DNA from: Neodiprion pinetum
Taxonomy: Eukaryota > Arthropoda > Insecta > Hymenoptera > Diprionidae
Assembly: GCF_021155775.2 (NCBI RefSeq)
Contig: NC_060232.1
Location: 4,533,257-4,597,256, forward strand
Direction of reading: 5' to 3'
DNA: 64,000 nt
A program made the translations under genes and the position numbers. Below are positions 38,706 through 49,292 of the stretch, one piece after another (the first letter of the stretch is position 1; each line of letters begins with the position of its first letter). The notes under the pieces are model-generated. The model worked only from the letters and a program-made list of their open reading frames with translations. It had not been told where the DNA came from and did not search any database.

Positions 38706-38777
38706 TGTCAACTTATGTTGACATATATATATATATATATTTTTTAATATATATATATATATATATATATTAAAAAA
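38706..38777. repeat. Tandem palindromes with AT-rich hairpin
   Basis: TGTCAAC-TTAT-GTTGACA (38706-38723) is a perfect inverted repeat with a 4-nt loop. It is followed at once by an AT run and a perfect 38-bp palindrome (38740-38777) of T6-A, alternating AT, T-A6. The block could extrude cruciforms; function unknown. Confidence 0.85.
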
Positions 38778-41539
38778 CAACTACACATTACGTAGTACCC
38801 CGGTGCAAAAGCACGCTATCCGTACAACAGAAACAGGGGTCGAAACCCGAGTGAAGCCCGAGGTGTAATAATAATGAGAATAACGGAATACGGGTCTTAA
38901 ATTAGTGTTAAATAAATGTTTTTCGGAAAGTGAAAAGCTGAAAGTCGGCGATACGGAAGGCGCATTGCGGCTTTGGATGTATCACAGCTGGGGGATCGGT
39001 TCCGTACGAAGATAAGACGTGTATGCCGTGTCCGCGGGATGCTGCGGGATCTCATTAGCGGCTTGCGGAACGCACGGCGGGCAATCGCTCCGTTTCCATC
39101 TCGTCCCGATAGCCGACTTCCCGACGTCTCCGTTGACTCGGGATTTTTCGGCTACTAAGTAAACAGTAAATTACCGACACCAAACGCCTCCGGCTATTTT
39201 ACGCAAAGTGCATTCGGTGCACGCGGCCTTTCCGTAATTGGTCTCGAAATAGTTGACGCGTCGTAGCGACGACGTTCAAAAAATATATCATCCAGTTTCG
39301 GCATTTCTTCGATACGATTGTAAATAAAATTGACCCTCGTCGTTTCATTCGGTTGTAAACTGTTGTTAAAAAAAATCGTGATTAATAAGAAAATAACGAG
39401 ATTTAGCTCGGATTATTGGATTTTGATAATAATTTCGCAAAATTATTATCGTTTGTTTCTACGAGCTTGATGCGGCGTTTCTTCTTCCATTTATTTTTCA
39501 CAAACTTTTTCCGAAGAAGAACGCACCTGCTCTGCAGGCGTATCGGTATTTTTCATCGTTAACTCTGTGTACAATTCTCGAATAAGAAGAAGGTAAAGAA
39601 ACGCGGTCTGCAGGGATCTGGCAATGTATAAACGTTTTTTCTTTTTTTTTTTTCCCTCAACTTTTCTTTCAACCGAGTCTGCTGTACTTTGAACTGTCTA
39701 TCACGCCGACTGGTTGAAAAAAGTGAACAAAAAAAAAAAAAAGAAAAAAGAAAAAAAAATTCGTCCAACGAACGTTTTTACCCAACACATTTTGTATTAA
39801 TAATCTCGGTTAATAATAAAATTGTATTATAACGCTAATCAAGAATCCTTAATTGTAACTATATGTGTACACATGTATCCATAAATGAGAAAATAAAGAA
39901 AATATTTCTCGATAATCGTTCGTAGTGTCTTCGTCGGCAGATTATGGAAGACGTATAATTACTCGATATTACAATATTAAAGTACAATCAATATGGGGGA
40001 AATACTCGTCGCTAGATGAATTTTTCTGCCGCCATACCGATTACGCGATGTCGAGTAAAAAGAGAGGCGAATAAATAAAGCGCTTAGGAAAGAGGAAAGA
40101 AAAAAAAAAAAAAAAAAATGAAGATACCGCCTACCGTGCTCCTGGATCAGTGCAAGTTGGTCATAATTGGTGACAATTAGTCGGTTATTCGTGGGCATGC
40201 CTCGTTACGATTGGCTACCGGACTGTCGCTGTCCCCGTTGGCCGTAGCCCATGGGCATCAGGGAGATGTGCTCGGTGTGTCTTACAAGGGAACACATGTG
40301 CTACTCTGACATTTCGAAGTTAGTGCCGAGACAATTCACACGAGGCTAGTTTTCTTTTATGACGTCTAGTAACAGTAGTATAATACTGTGATCGCGCGGT
40401 GATTGAGTTAAATCGGACCTGTTGCTGACATTCTTTTTACACATATACTCTGGGATCGTTCTTACAGTAAATAAATTACAATAAATAATTGTGACGCGAC
40501 GGAATTGCATTACAACAGCCTGCAGCTGTTCTATCCTTCGATTTTTATACCGTATCGAATTTTTGTCTTCATAGATTTCTTCGCAATCGTTACCGTTCAA
40601 TTCTCTTCGTCAAAACTATCCGAAGCAGGTATTTATCAATATTTTGTAATTCGACTGAAAATAACGATTGACTTTTAATTGCTCCGTCGCACCGTCCGGA
40701 ATCATCTATAATCACTAAACATTCAATTCAGCTTGTATGTATTTTCCTAATGCTGCGCAACAATTTTCTCACTTACAAAAGTAACAATTGAACGAATACG
40801 AATACCGGTCTTTTTTACAGTACTTTTAGTTTGTGATCAGCGTTTAATTTTTATGCTATCCTAACTCGATGTATGCAGATCGACGGTGATATTTAAGACC
40901 GGTATAATAGTGATTTTTTTTCCCCCCTATTGTTTGTAAATGGTAGAAAATACGATATTATACGGTATCACTGACTTGGATAGAAACATGGATTTACATA
41001 ATCTTACCAACTTTTTAACACGTGTAAGTAATTCACGATCTGTAAACAGGATTTGACAGAAAGAGGTTGAAAAGTATAATTGTACGGAAAAGAGTCGTGA
41101 ATTACTGACGATTTTCGAAAATCATTTCCTCCTGCCTGGTTAAAGGTTAACAGAAAAATCCAAGCATGAATTCAAATGAAATCCTACAATAACGCAACTT
41201 TGAAGATATCTACCTATATGTATAAATTATTTCTCATATTAATTGTCCGACATTTACCAATTGTACACCGTGGCAGTTAGCAAAATAATTTTCGATAATT
41301 TCCCACGAAATGAAGTCAAGATTCCGCAAAGAGAAGATAAAAACCACTGAAGAAATATTTAGAGATATATTTGGCGATTTCTGGCCAACTTTTATTGAAA
41401 GTAATTCAACTTCCGTTATCCAAAGAATATCTGACACGAAAAAAAAACAAAAAAAAAAAAAAAACAACCAGGAAAAAATCCCATTCAAAAAATTTAAAGA
41501 TTCTGCAGAAAATCGTATAAAGAATTTCGTTACTCGCGA

Positions 41540-41541
<2 letters not shown>

Positions 41542-41603
<62 letters not shown>
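41542..41603 (+). repeat. 62-nt poly-A run just before the homeobox start codon
   Basis: An uninterrupted run of 62 A residues ends 33 nt upstream of the ATG at 41637. It lies in the presumed 5' UTR or proximal promoter. A shorter A-rich stretch precedes it at 41440-41465. The length of such a run is often imprecise in assemblies. Confidence 0.9.
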
Positions 41604-41607
<4 letters not shown>

Positions 41608-41636
41608 AATAGAAATATCATCTCCGGCAGTTCGGG

Positions 41637-44600
41637 ATGGATTCTTGGTCAGATGGCAACGTTTCATCGAGACTCCGGATCGGCGAAGACGTGTTCGCGT
41701 TGCCTCCGACGCCGCCGACGCCGCCGTCGCTTCACCCGGACGTCCAAGCAAGCCGTTTGCAAAGTAGCTGCGAAGCGTCCTGGCTCTACAAATGGCCTTG
41801 GGACGTCTCGACGGATCCTGGAGATATTTCGGAGGCGATGGAATCGGGATGCTCTCTGGTCTGCAACCATCAGGGAGGATTGAGTCCGGCTCGAGAGACG
41901 ATCGAGAACAGCCAAAACTACCCGATGAACAGGTGAGTCGAACGGATCGAAGATTTGCTTACTCGTGATTATCGCCGAGTATTTTTCAAGTTTTGTAATT
42001 CGTGACTTCGAAGCGATTCGGACCTTGCGATTACGACCCCGATTGCACTTGGTTTTGAATGACAAGCTGCGAAAGGATCAATTGAATTTTTCCTAAAGAC
42101 ATTCAACGGATTTTATTACTCGAGCTACGTGGTGGTAAAACAGTAGGATGTGGGCATAGATGGACTAAAGTCTGATTTTTCTGAAATTTTTAAATGCCGA
42201 AAGTCATTGTACGGAATATATATGTACATACATGCACGATGAAGTATGGAGATTCTGATCACTCTTACGTTTTCCTTTTCGCATATTTTCACCTTTATTG
42301 TAATTGTTTCTGACTTTCCTCGTCGGTTCAAAATTCTGTGAATTTGCTTTTCCGTGTCTTTGAAAGTTCGACATGATGACGTGGTCATTCTGGGGCGGGG
42401 TTGTAATTCCGAATTCGAAAAGTTCCGAAAGTGCCTAATTGAAATTGGAATTATCCAAAACCCGACGCTCAAAGATCCGAAAGGACAAAATGCTGACAGA
42501 GCATAACTCTGACGAGTCAAAGTTCCAAAAGTGCAAATATGAGAAAGTTAAACAATCTTAAAACATGGAAATTCCGAATGATCGAAGATTTTCAGTTCCC
42601 TGAATTTCTGGCTTGGTAAAATTTCACCACTTTGATCTTTCTTTGTATCGGATTTTCGATACTTTTACCTTCAGAATCTTGGTCATTCCGATTTTCGGTT
42701 TTTCCGATTCTTTACACCCACTCGTTGAGTATATTTTAATTTTCCGAATTTCACTCAATCGGAACTTTACTTTTTCATAAACTTTGCTCTATTCTGACAT
42801 GAATTTACAGAATCTTGCATTTCGAAACTTTGCGCCGTCGGGTTTCCGACAGTTCGAAACTTTGTTGTTTCGTCAAAGTTTGACTTCTTCCCTCCACGTT
42901 ACGCCACCGAATAATTCGGAATCGGACGCTTTCCAAACTCATCAAATTCGGAACTTGAACCACTCCTCTCCTGAAATTAATTTGCCGACAGATGGGAGGT
43001 GCAGCATTACTCGAACCAGGTTATAACGTGCGGCACCTTGTCCGCCTCGTCTCAGTGTTCACTGAGCAGGGAAGAATTGGGTCTCTGTTCTCTGACAGGA
43101 GCAGGTGATTCCTCGGAGGAAGTGTCTTGCGCCAAGTACAACATCCAGGCGCACCAAACGGTTTTCAGAGCCTGGGAGGTTCCCGATTTGCAGGCGGGCG
43201 CAGCCCACGATTTTCCTGCGGGAAATACGACCCACGAAGTTTACCAAAATTTGACCACAACCAGCGACGACGAGGCTTCTTCCCCGACAACTTCGTCAGA
43301 GTTGGATTGCGGTAGGTGGAATTTTTCAAAAGCTTCTTTTTTTTTTTTTATACAAATTTCCTCCCACGAATTTTCGAAACCGTTTCCCGCGGAATTTCGA
43401 TTACCGGAAGTTGAAGGATCGCCTCGCACGTATTGGTTTCTCGGGATTCTTTTCTCGTAACGAAAAAATACTGACAGGGAAGAAAGTCCGTTGTTTTATG
43501 TACTATTTACCTTATTGCAGTGTACTACGTTGCATTGAGTTATATGTATAGTAAACTTGGCACTGTTTGTTGATAATTAATTTATAACGGACGCGTTTAT
43601 GTCTTTAACGTCGCCAATGCGGCTAACGCCAGTCTCAGTTCAGCCTAAATATTTACCTAATCCCCCGACCATTGTAATTTCCCGTACGTGCGTACATTAT
43701 AAAATGTTCTTCAAGAACGTTACAATACAACTGCATGTTAATCTCGCTCTAAAACAATATCACATATTTTCCTACATGTATTATAAAGAACAACGATTGA
43801 TCGGTACCACTGCTGGTTTCCTCCTCTCGTTATAAAATTTTGCAGTATGATATTTCGAGATTCTTCACTCGCATCTTATAGAAAAACCACATAAATTATT
43901 ACATACGTCGAATAATTTCGGACATTAAAAACGACCACGTATTCAACTAAATATACATAAATACGTATATGTGACATATAATAACGACGAGTGTGAGTTA
44001 GATACGTAACGCGTATAATAGTACATCAATTTAGAGCGAAGAACACGTGTCAAGTCCAAGCCTTTGACCATCTGTGACATACCCGCCGAAAAACTCTCTC
44101 TCAATGAAACCGAAGCGAGTGAAAACATCGTAAACTTAGCATTCTCAATGAAAAACGATTGAACGCTACACCACGATCTCTAAAATGTGATATTATGGTA
44201 CAGGGTTATAAGAGAAACTGGAGCCGGTCTAGTTGCGCCAGTTTTACGCTGTTTTAATTCGTTTTTTTACACCTCCTCATCGCGCTCTGCGCTTCCTTTC
44301 TTTATAAGTATGACAATCCGAAAGAGAAGATGAATGCATACAATCGTATTATAATCTCGAACAGTACGAATCCCTGCAGGAGTTTCATAGCATTAAAATG
44401 TTAAAAATTTCTATATAAAACATCCTAAGCTGTATCGGAAGTTTTATTCGAATACCATGCATTTACTTCTCATTCGATTTACAAATACAATAACTTTACT
44501 ACACATTTTAGTAAATTCAAATTACCAATTTTTCTATTTTTTCTACAAATTTTAGTAAGAACGAAAATTTTCATCGTAAATTTCAGACATAAAAAAAAAA

Positions 44601-46386
44601 TACATAATAGTTTTGCATCGATGCATCGAATTTGTAAGTTTGCAACTCTTTTGTACAGTAAACGCTTTGTAAATTCACAATAATTTTGAACAGTGATACA
44701 TAATATTCGATATAAAAAGGGTTAAAGTTTAGCTTTTCTTTAATCAATGCGTATAATCACACGCGTATGTACACACCTGTATATGTATACCATATATACA
44801 CTATATGTTGATAGAATAAAATCACGATTCCAACGTATCAAATCGCGCGCCTGTATTTATTGTACACATGCTGACGTCATCGAGCAAATCGCCGAAAGGG
44901 TGACGAGATAGCGGCACGGAAGCCGCGCATCACAAGCGAACGCATCGCGTATACCGCCAATGCATATGTGTGCACATTGCAGATGCGTGTATGCACTCAG
45001 GAGATGATGCAACGTTCGGCAGGAGATCCGCGATTCTAGCCAACCCACATTTCAAGTGGTGCGAATCGCCCCTTATATATGTATATTTATATAGGTATGT
45101 ATATATGTCCGTCTCCCACTCTCGCTCTCTCTTTCTTTCTCTCGTCGCGGCGCCGCAAGGAGAACGTCATCGTATATGACGCATCGGAGATGCAGTTATT
45201 TTCATCTCCGACGGCAAAAAGATTGCCGACGGGCAAAAATTCACGGTTTTGCGACGCCCTCCGCGTTATATGTGCATCGTCCTTTCATTCCGTACGACGA
45301 GACGTGTTAATTAGGCCATCGGAATATTGCAGGATTACTTCATTTTCGCGTTTTGGACAGGACGAAATTACGCAGTTAATACCGAATTTGAAAAGTTTAG
45401 AAAGGCGTTAATTCCGAATTATTTGGTGGCGATAACAGAAGTGAAGTAATCAAACTTTGAAGAAACAACAAAGTTTCGAATGGTCGGAAAATCGACTGAT
45501 CAAAGTTCCGAATTATGCAAGATTCCGAAAATTCATGTTACGATAGAACAAAGTTCCGAAAAGTAAACTTGCGATAGTTACGCCCTTCCAGCATTTTATC
45601 CTTTCGGAACTTTGAGCGTCAGGTTTCAGAGCATTCGAAACCTCGATGTTTCGTACAAAGTTTGATTTCTTGACTACATATTTCGCAACAAAAGAATTCG
45701 GAATTACACGCTTTCGACACTTTTTAATTTCGGAATTTGAACCCTATCCCCTGATCGACGTAATTTAAGTGGGTATATAAACAATCAAATTCCCATTTAT
45801 CTTCGTCTTTTTCTTTCGAGTGTATCGAACTTAACACCAGCTTCTACAAATTTACTTCGTGACAAATATCCAGAGCATAATCCCTATATTTTATTCGATG
45901 AAGATAAATAAACTCTTTCAATTATTTCAGAGGCAAGTAAAAGGCTGAGCGGAACCGCGACGGAAAAACCACGCAAGGAAAGAACAGCATTTACTAAACA
46001 ACAAGTTCGTCACTTGGAGTACGAATTCGCGCACATGAATTATCTCACCCGACTTCGGAGATACGAAATTGCCGTGGCTTTAGATTTAACGGAGCGGCAG
46101 GTAATTCTTTGTTAACGTTTATTTTCATAATTATTCAACTAATTCATACGATTTATGTAAATCACTTCGAATGAATGATTGAATAAAGCCTCGAGCCATG
46201 TTTGAATAATTCACAAAAATTATTAAACAAGGTGCAGTTAATAACTGTTCACGCGACATTGAATGATAGGGTTATTCAACTCTCATCCATTTTTTTCAGG
46301 TCAAAGTTTGGTTTCAAAACAGACGTATGAAATGGAAACGAACGAAAGGGTGCCCCTTATCTCAGAACCGCGGAAAAAAATTATGA
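41637..46386 (+). CDS. btn: Mox-family homeobox transcription factor (buttonless/MEOX)
   Basis: Nuclear homeodomain protein of the Mox class (vertebrate MEOX1/2; Drosophila buttonless). Four exons: 41637-41932, 42992-43311, 45931-46100 and 46300-46386; 290 aa. The N-terminal 205 residues are Ser/Pro-rich (ALPPTPPTPPSLHP) without a domain. The homeodomain spans about residues 218-277: KPRKERTAFTKQQVRHLEYE, AHMNYLTRLRRYEIAVALDL, TERQVKVWFQNRRMKWKR. NYLTRLRRYEIAV is diagnostic of Mox proteins. The last intron falls between Q44 and V45 of the homeodomain. Only about 13 residues follow the homeodomain, fewer than in vertebrates. Introns 1 (1059 nt) and 2 (2619 nt) each contain one copy of a foldback repeat. 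AATAAA candidates lie near 46516 and 46563. Symbol assigned by homeodomain type. Confidence 0.93.
42391..42971. repeat. Foldback repeat, copy A (intron 1 of btn)
   Basis: AT-rich element with recurring TTCCGAA/TTCGGAA motifs whose two ends are imperfect reverse complements of each other. Its right part (about 42780-42965) is the reverse complement of the left part of copy B, and its left segment (CGACGCTCAAAG, GATCCGAAAGGACAAAATGC) is the reverse complement of a copy B segment at about 45590-45625. No coding capacity. Confidence 0.75.
44860..45260 (+). promoter_or_regulatory. CpG-rich block with CT tract in btn intron 2, candidate enhancer
   Basis: Within an AT-rich intron this stretch is rich in CpG and G+C and carries a CT-rich tract (45118-45145) of the kind bound by GAGA factor, next to GGCGCCGC and the palindrome GTCAT-CGTAT-ATGAC. 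Compositional contrast and position in a developmental gene suggest regulatory DNA; there is no direct evidence. Confidence 0.3.
45380..45751. repeat. Foldback repeat, copy B (intron 2 of btn)
   Basis: The left arm (about 45380-45520) and the right arm (about 45600-45750) align to each other in opposite orientation, with shared blocks such as TAATTCCGAATT, ATCAAACTTTG, ACGAAACA-like, GGTTTCGAAT and CAAAGTTCCGAA. The arms also match copy A 3 kb away. This structure fits a non-autonomous foldback or MITE-like element; target-site duplications could not be fixed by eye. Confidence 0.75.
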
Positions 46387-47100
46387 TTAATTCTGACCAG
46401 CGGAGTGGATATATAATAAAATATACAATACATTACGTATTTATATAAAATTTGTTTTTAATTAGAAGAAATAACTAAATTGTAAATATTATTCGCTAGT
46501 TTACAGTAAAGCGAATAAATTTATCGACAATATCAAAGGTTTATCGATTTCCGGAGCATAAAATAAATTCTTGAAATATTTCTAAAAGATTTATTATCAG
46601 GGCCGTGATAAATATGTATTAAAATTTTCAAAATATAATTATATAATATACTTGACAAACTAAAATATGGAACATATAAACTGTATTTTTTAGCACCAAA
46701 CTCCATACTTTATGTAAAAAACGAAATAAGGAATAAAATTGATTTAAATAAACAAAATATATATTTACATATTAATCCAGGCCCTATTTGTTATCTTTAA
46801 CTAAGATTTATTCAACGTTCTGTGCAGAACGTTTGTATAAAATAATTCTTTCGCAAAATCACAGATTACGCATACTTCGTTTATTAAACGCTGTGATGAA
46901 ATACATGAGCTGTATGTACAATCCATTCCAAGGATCGTAGGAAAAATTATTTACGATTTCTAAAATCGTATATGAGGTAAAAGTTCCATTGATCTAATCG
47001 ATCATTTTCACGAAACATAAAGTAAACCAAAACTCGATCCGTCACAATTGCTGAAAAACTCAATTACAATTAAATCCAGCTTAGTTCGATGCATCATCAT
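46387..47100. other. Convergent 3' region of btn and NIFK
   Basis: AT-rich 714-bp spacer between two stop codons. It holds AATAAA signals for btn (near 46516 and 46563) and minus-strand signals for NIFK (TTTATT on the plus strand near 46807 and 46871). No other feature seen. Confidence 0.6.
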
Positions 47101-48727
47101 TTATGCCGCTGCACCTTTCTTTTTCCCTTTCTTGCTCAGCGATACTTGAGCTGCTATTTGTTTTTTGGATTTTTTAACCGTTGGTACTAGGAAAGAAATT
47201 TTCTTTTGTCCCGACTTTTCAATGAGCGGCACTGCAGCAGGGATATTCTTTTGTACTTTCTGTTTTGTCTTTTTAACAGTTGGTGGATGATCAATCACTT
47301 CCACTTGCTGTTTCAGCTTCTTAGCAGTAGGCGGATGATCAATCGACTCAATTTTTCCCTTCAATTTTTTACCTACAAGTAATTCAGTTAACACTGCTTC
47401 TTTCTTCTTCTTAATAGGAACGGAATCAGCTGCCATTTTCTTCTTAGATTTTTTTGGCAAGCTTATTTCGGGTACTTGAACTGTGCATGTAGAAATTTTC
47501 TTCTTCGGTTTTGGAACTGCTAAAATACTAGCCTTGATAGCTACGGCAACCTCGTCAGCCGGTTTCAATTCTGACTTGTTCTTTTTCTTCGTCTTGTTAA
47601 TCGCAGGTTCCTTGACAACTGCTTTTTTCTCCACTTTTTGTAAAGAACCATGTTCAGCGTCAATTTCACTCGCTACCGTACCATTGGAAGTTTTTATCTT
47701 TTTCGTTCCTGTTGAAGCTGGTCGAGAGGCAGAGCTTTTTCTCTTTTTAACTTGCGTGTCTTCGGGTACTTCAACGGGTTTAATCTTATAGAAAATTCCT
47801 GCCTGCTCAAGTTTTTTCTCCATAACAGAAATTTTTTTCATTTTCCGCTGAGCCAGCATACTGTCAACACTATTATCCACATTTTGGTTTTTTCGCATAT
47901 TCTGTTCCTTTCTTTTCACTGATCGAGGAAATTGTTGCTTACTCCATGGACGCCCTGCGAAATAACGCCCATGCTGTTTCTCAGGCGGAATGTACGTCGC
48001 TGAAAACATTTTACGGAATAACAACAGTTAAGAAAACGTCGATACTTTACTGCTTATAAAATGAACTTGAATTTTCCTATCAAAACTAATCTACCTTTTA
48101 GCAGTCTTCCAGACATCAGGTAGTTGTTCATAGACTGTGCAGTAATTTTTGCCACTTCGCTGTGCATGAATTCTATGTACCCATAACCACAGCTTCTACC
48201 GGTCTACAAGATGGAAATGAATGAAAATACGTGTTTGCAACTTCAATGTTGTTTGGTTATATACTGAAAGAATAAGATCGTTGAAAACGAGGCTCCCAGA
48301 TATCTACCTTTACAGATCTAACCACTCTAGCTCTGGTAACCTTCCCAAATTGCTTGAAATAGCTAATCATTTGTTCTTCGAAGAACCCATGAGGAATGTG
48401 CCCAAGATAAACAATCCCTCTATTAAGCGAAACTGATTCAGTTGACGATGGAACATCGCTGTTCTCGATAGGAATTATAGCTTCGGGTTTTTTAGGTTTC
48501 TGAAATGACAAATCGTCGAGTGTCAGTTTCAACTATCGGCTGACCGAAATAGCAGACTTGATTGGACTGGATAAGTTGCCGAATGCGCAACAGATTTATA
48601 GGTTATGTTAAACACGTGTTTGGATACATTCGAAACATACCGTTAAAAGTTTTTGCTTCACATTTTTAACGGCTTTGCTGAGTGTCGATTGATCCGATTG
48701 ATCTGCAGCTTGTTTTGCTATCTTCAT
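47101..48727 (-). CDS. NIFK: NIFK-like nucleolar RRM protein (MKI67 FHA domain-interacting)
   Basis: Nucleolar RNA-binding protein involved in ribosome biogenesis (60S maturation). Four exons: 48727-48641, 48499-48308, 48203-48095 and 47999-47101; 428 aa. One RRM covers about residues 55-135, with RNP2-like IVYLGHIP and RNP1-like CGYGYIEF, then AQSMNNYLMSGRLLKATYIPPEK, the most typical NIFK segment. The remaining C-terminal half is Lys-rich, with repeated KKxKK clusters and two IDHPPT units, and is all on one exon; human NIFK is about 293 aa, so this tail is long. It is head-to-head with SNX19 (565-bp gap) and tail-to-tail with btn. Confidence 0.93.
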
Positions 48728-49292
48728 ATTGTTTTTTCAAAAAAAATATTACTCCACTTTGAATTCTATTTATTCGATTATCGTGTGGAAAAAATTGAAG
48801 AAAATTAGCTGATGCGTAACGGTGGCGGGATTTGCGGAATTAAACTTTAGAGTCACTACGGTAGCGACAAAAGGTTCACTGAATATCCACCAGAGGTCGC
48901 CGCGACGCGTGATTGCCGCTTTTTTCAATGTATTCCGGAACACACTGTAGTAAAAAAATTGCGAGATCCGTCGGCTCCTGTCACACAACTGTCAACTACT
49001 GTCAACGTGAGCACAAGAGATAAGATCAGTAATCATCGATGAGGTTCGTTAATCATGTGTCATTATACGCGTGAAAATATAGACGTTATGGCAGGAATGA
49101 CAGAGAAGAATATTCATCGTTGTTGCAACGACCTGAACGAAAGTTGGACGACATTTTTTTATATTTAGAGAAAAAGATTGTGAAATATATCAAAGACTTC
49201 AAAGTAACACGAGGTGCAACACGCAACACCAAAAATGATACTTATCTGTAGAAACAATTGAAGCAGAAAGTGGTTAACTAACGAAAATAAAT
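48728..49292. promoter_or_regulatory. Divergent promoter region of NIFK and SNX19
   Basis: A 565-bp gap between two divergent start codons that must hold both promoters and 5' UTRs. No specific factor site or TATA box stands out. A 72-codon open frame in it has no support. Confidence 0.5.

Larger units (their letters stand above)
34556..41636. other. Long spacer between aminopeptidase N and the homeobox gene
   Basis: About 7 kb without a gene I can support. It should contain the aminopeptidase promoter on the left and distal or proximal control DNA, perhaps 5' UTR exons, of the developmental gene on the right. It holds a large inverted repeat (36414-37089), an (AC)12 run, a palindromic AT block (38706-38777), two TATCGATA octamers near 35133 and 35273, and many homopolymer runs. 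A GC-rich patch lies around 38970-39160. Open frames up to about 137 codons show no domains. Confidence 0.6.

Noticed and set aside
38820..38880. GC-rich CGAAACCCGAGTGAAGCCCGAG stretch considered as rRNA-like or tRNA-derived
   Set aside because: Short, no flanking conserved rRNA core, and no cloverleaf could be drawn.
41406..41751. Minus-strand frames with long poly-Phe runs
   Set aside because: They are translations of the poly-A tract before the homeobox gene on the wrong strand.
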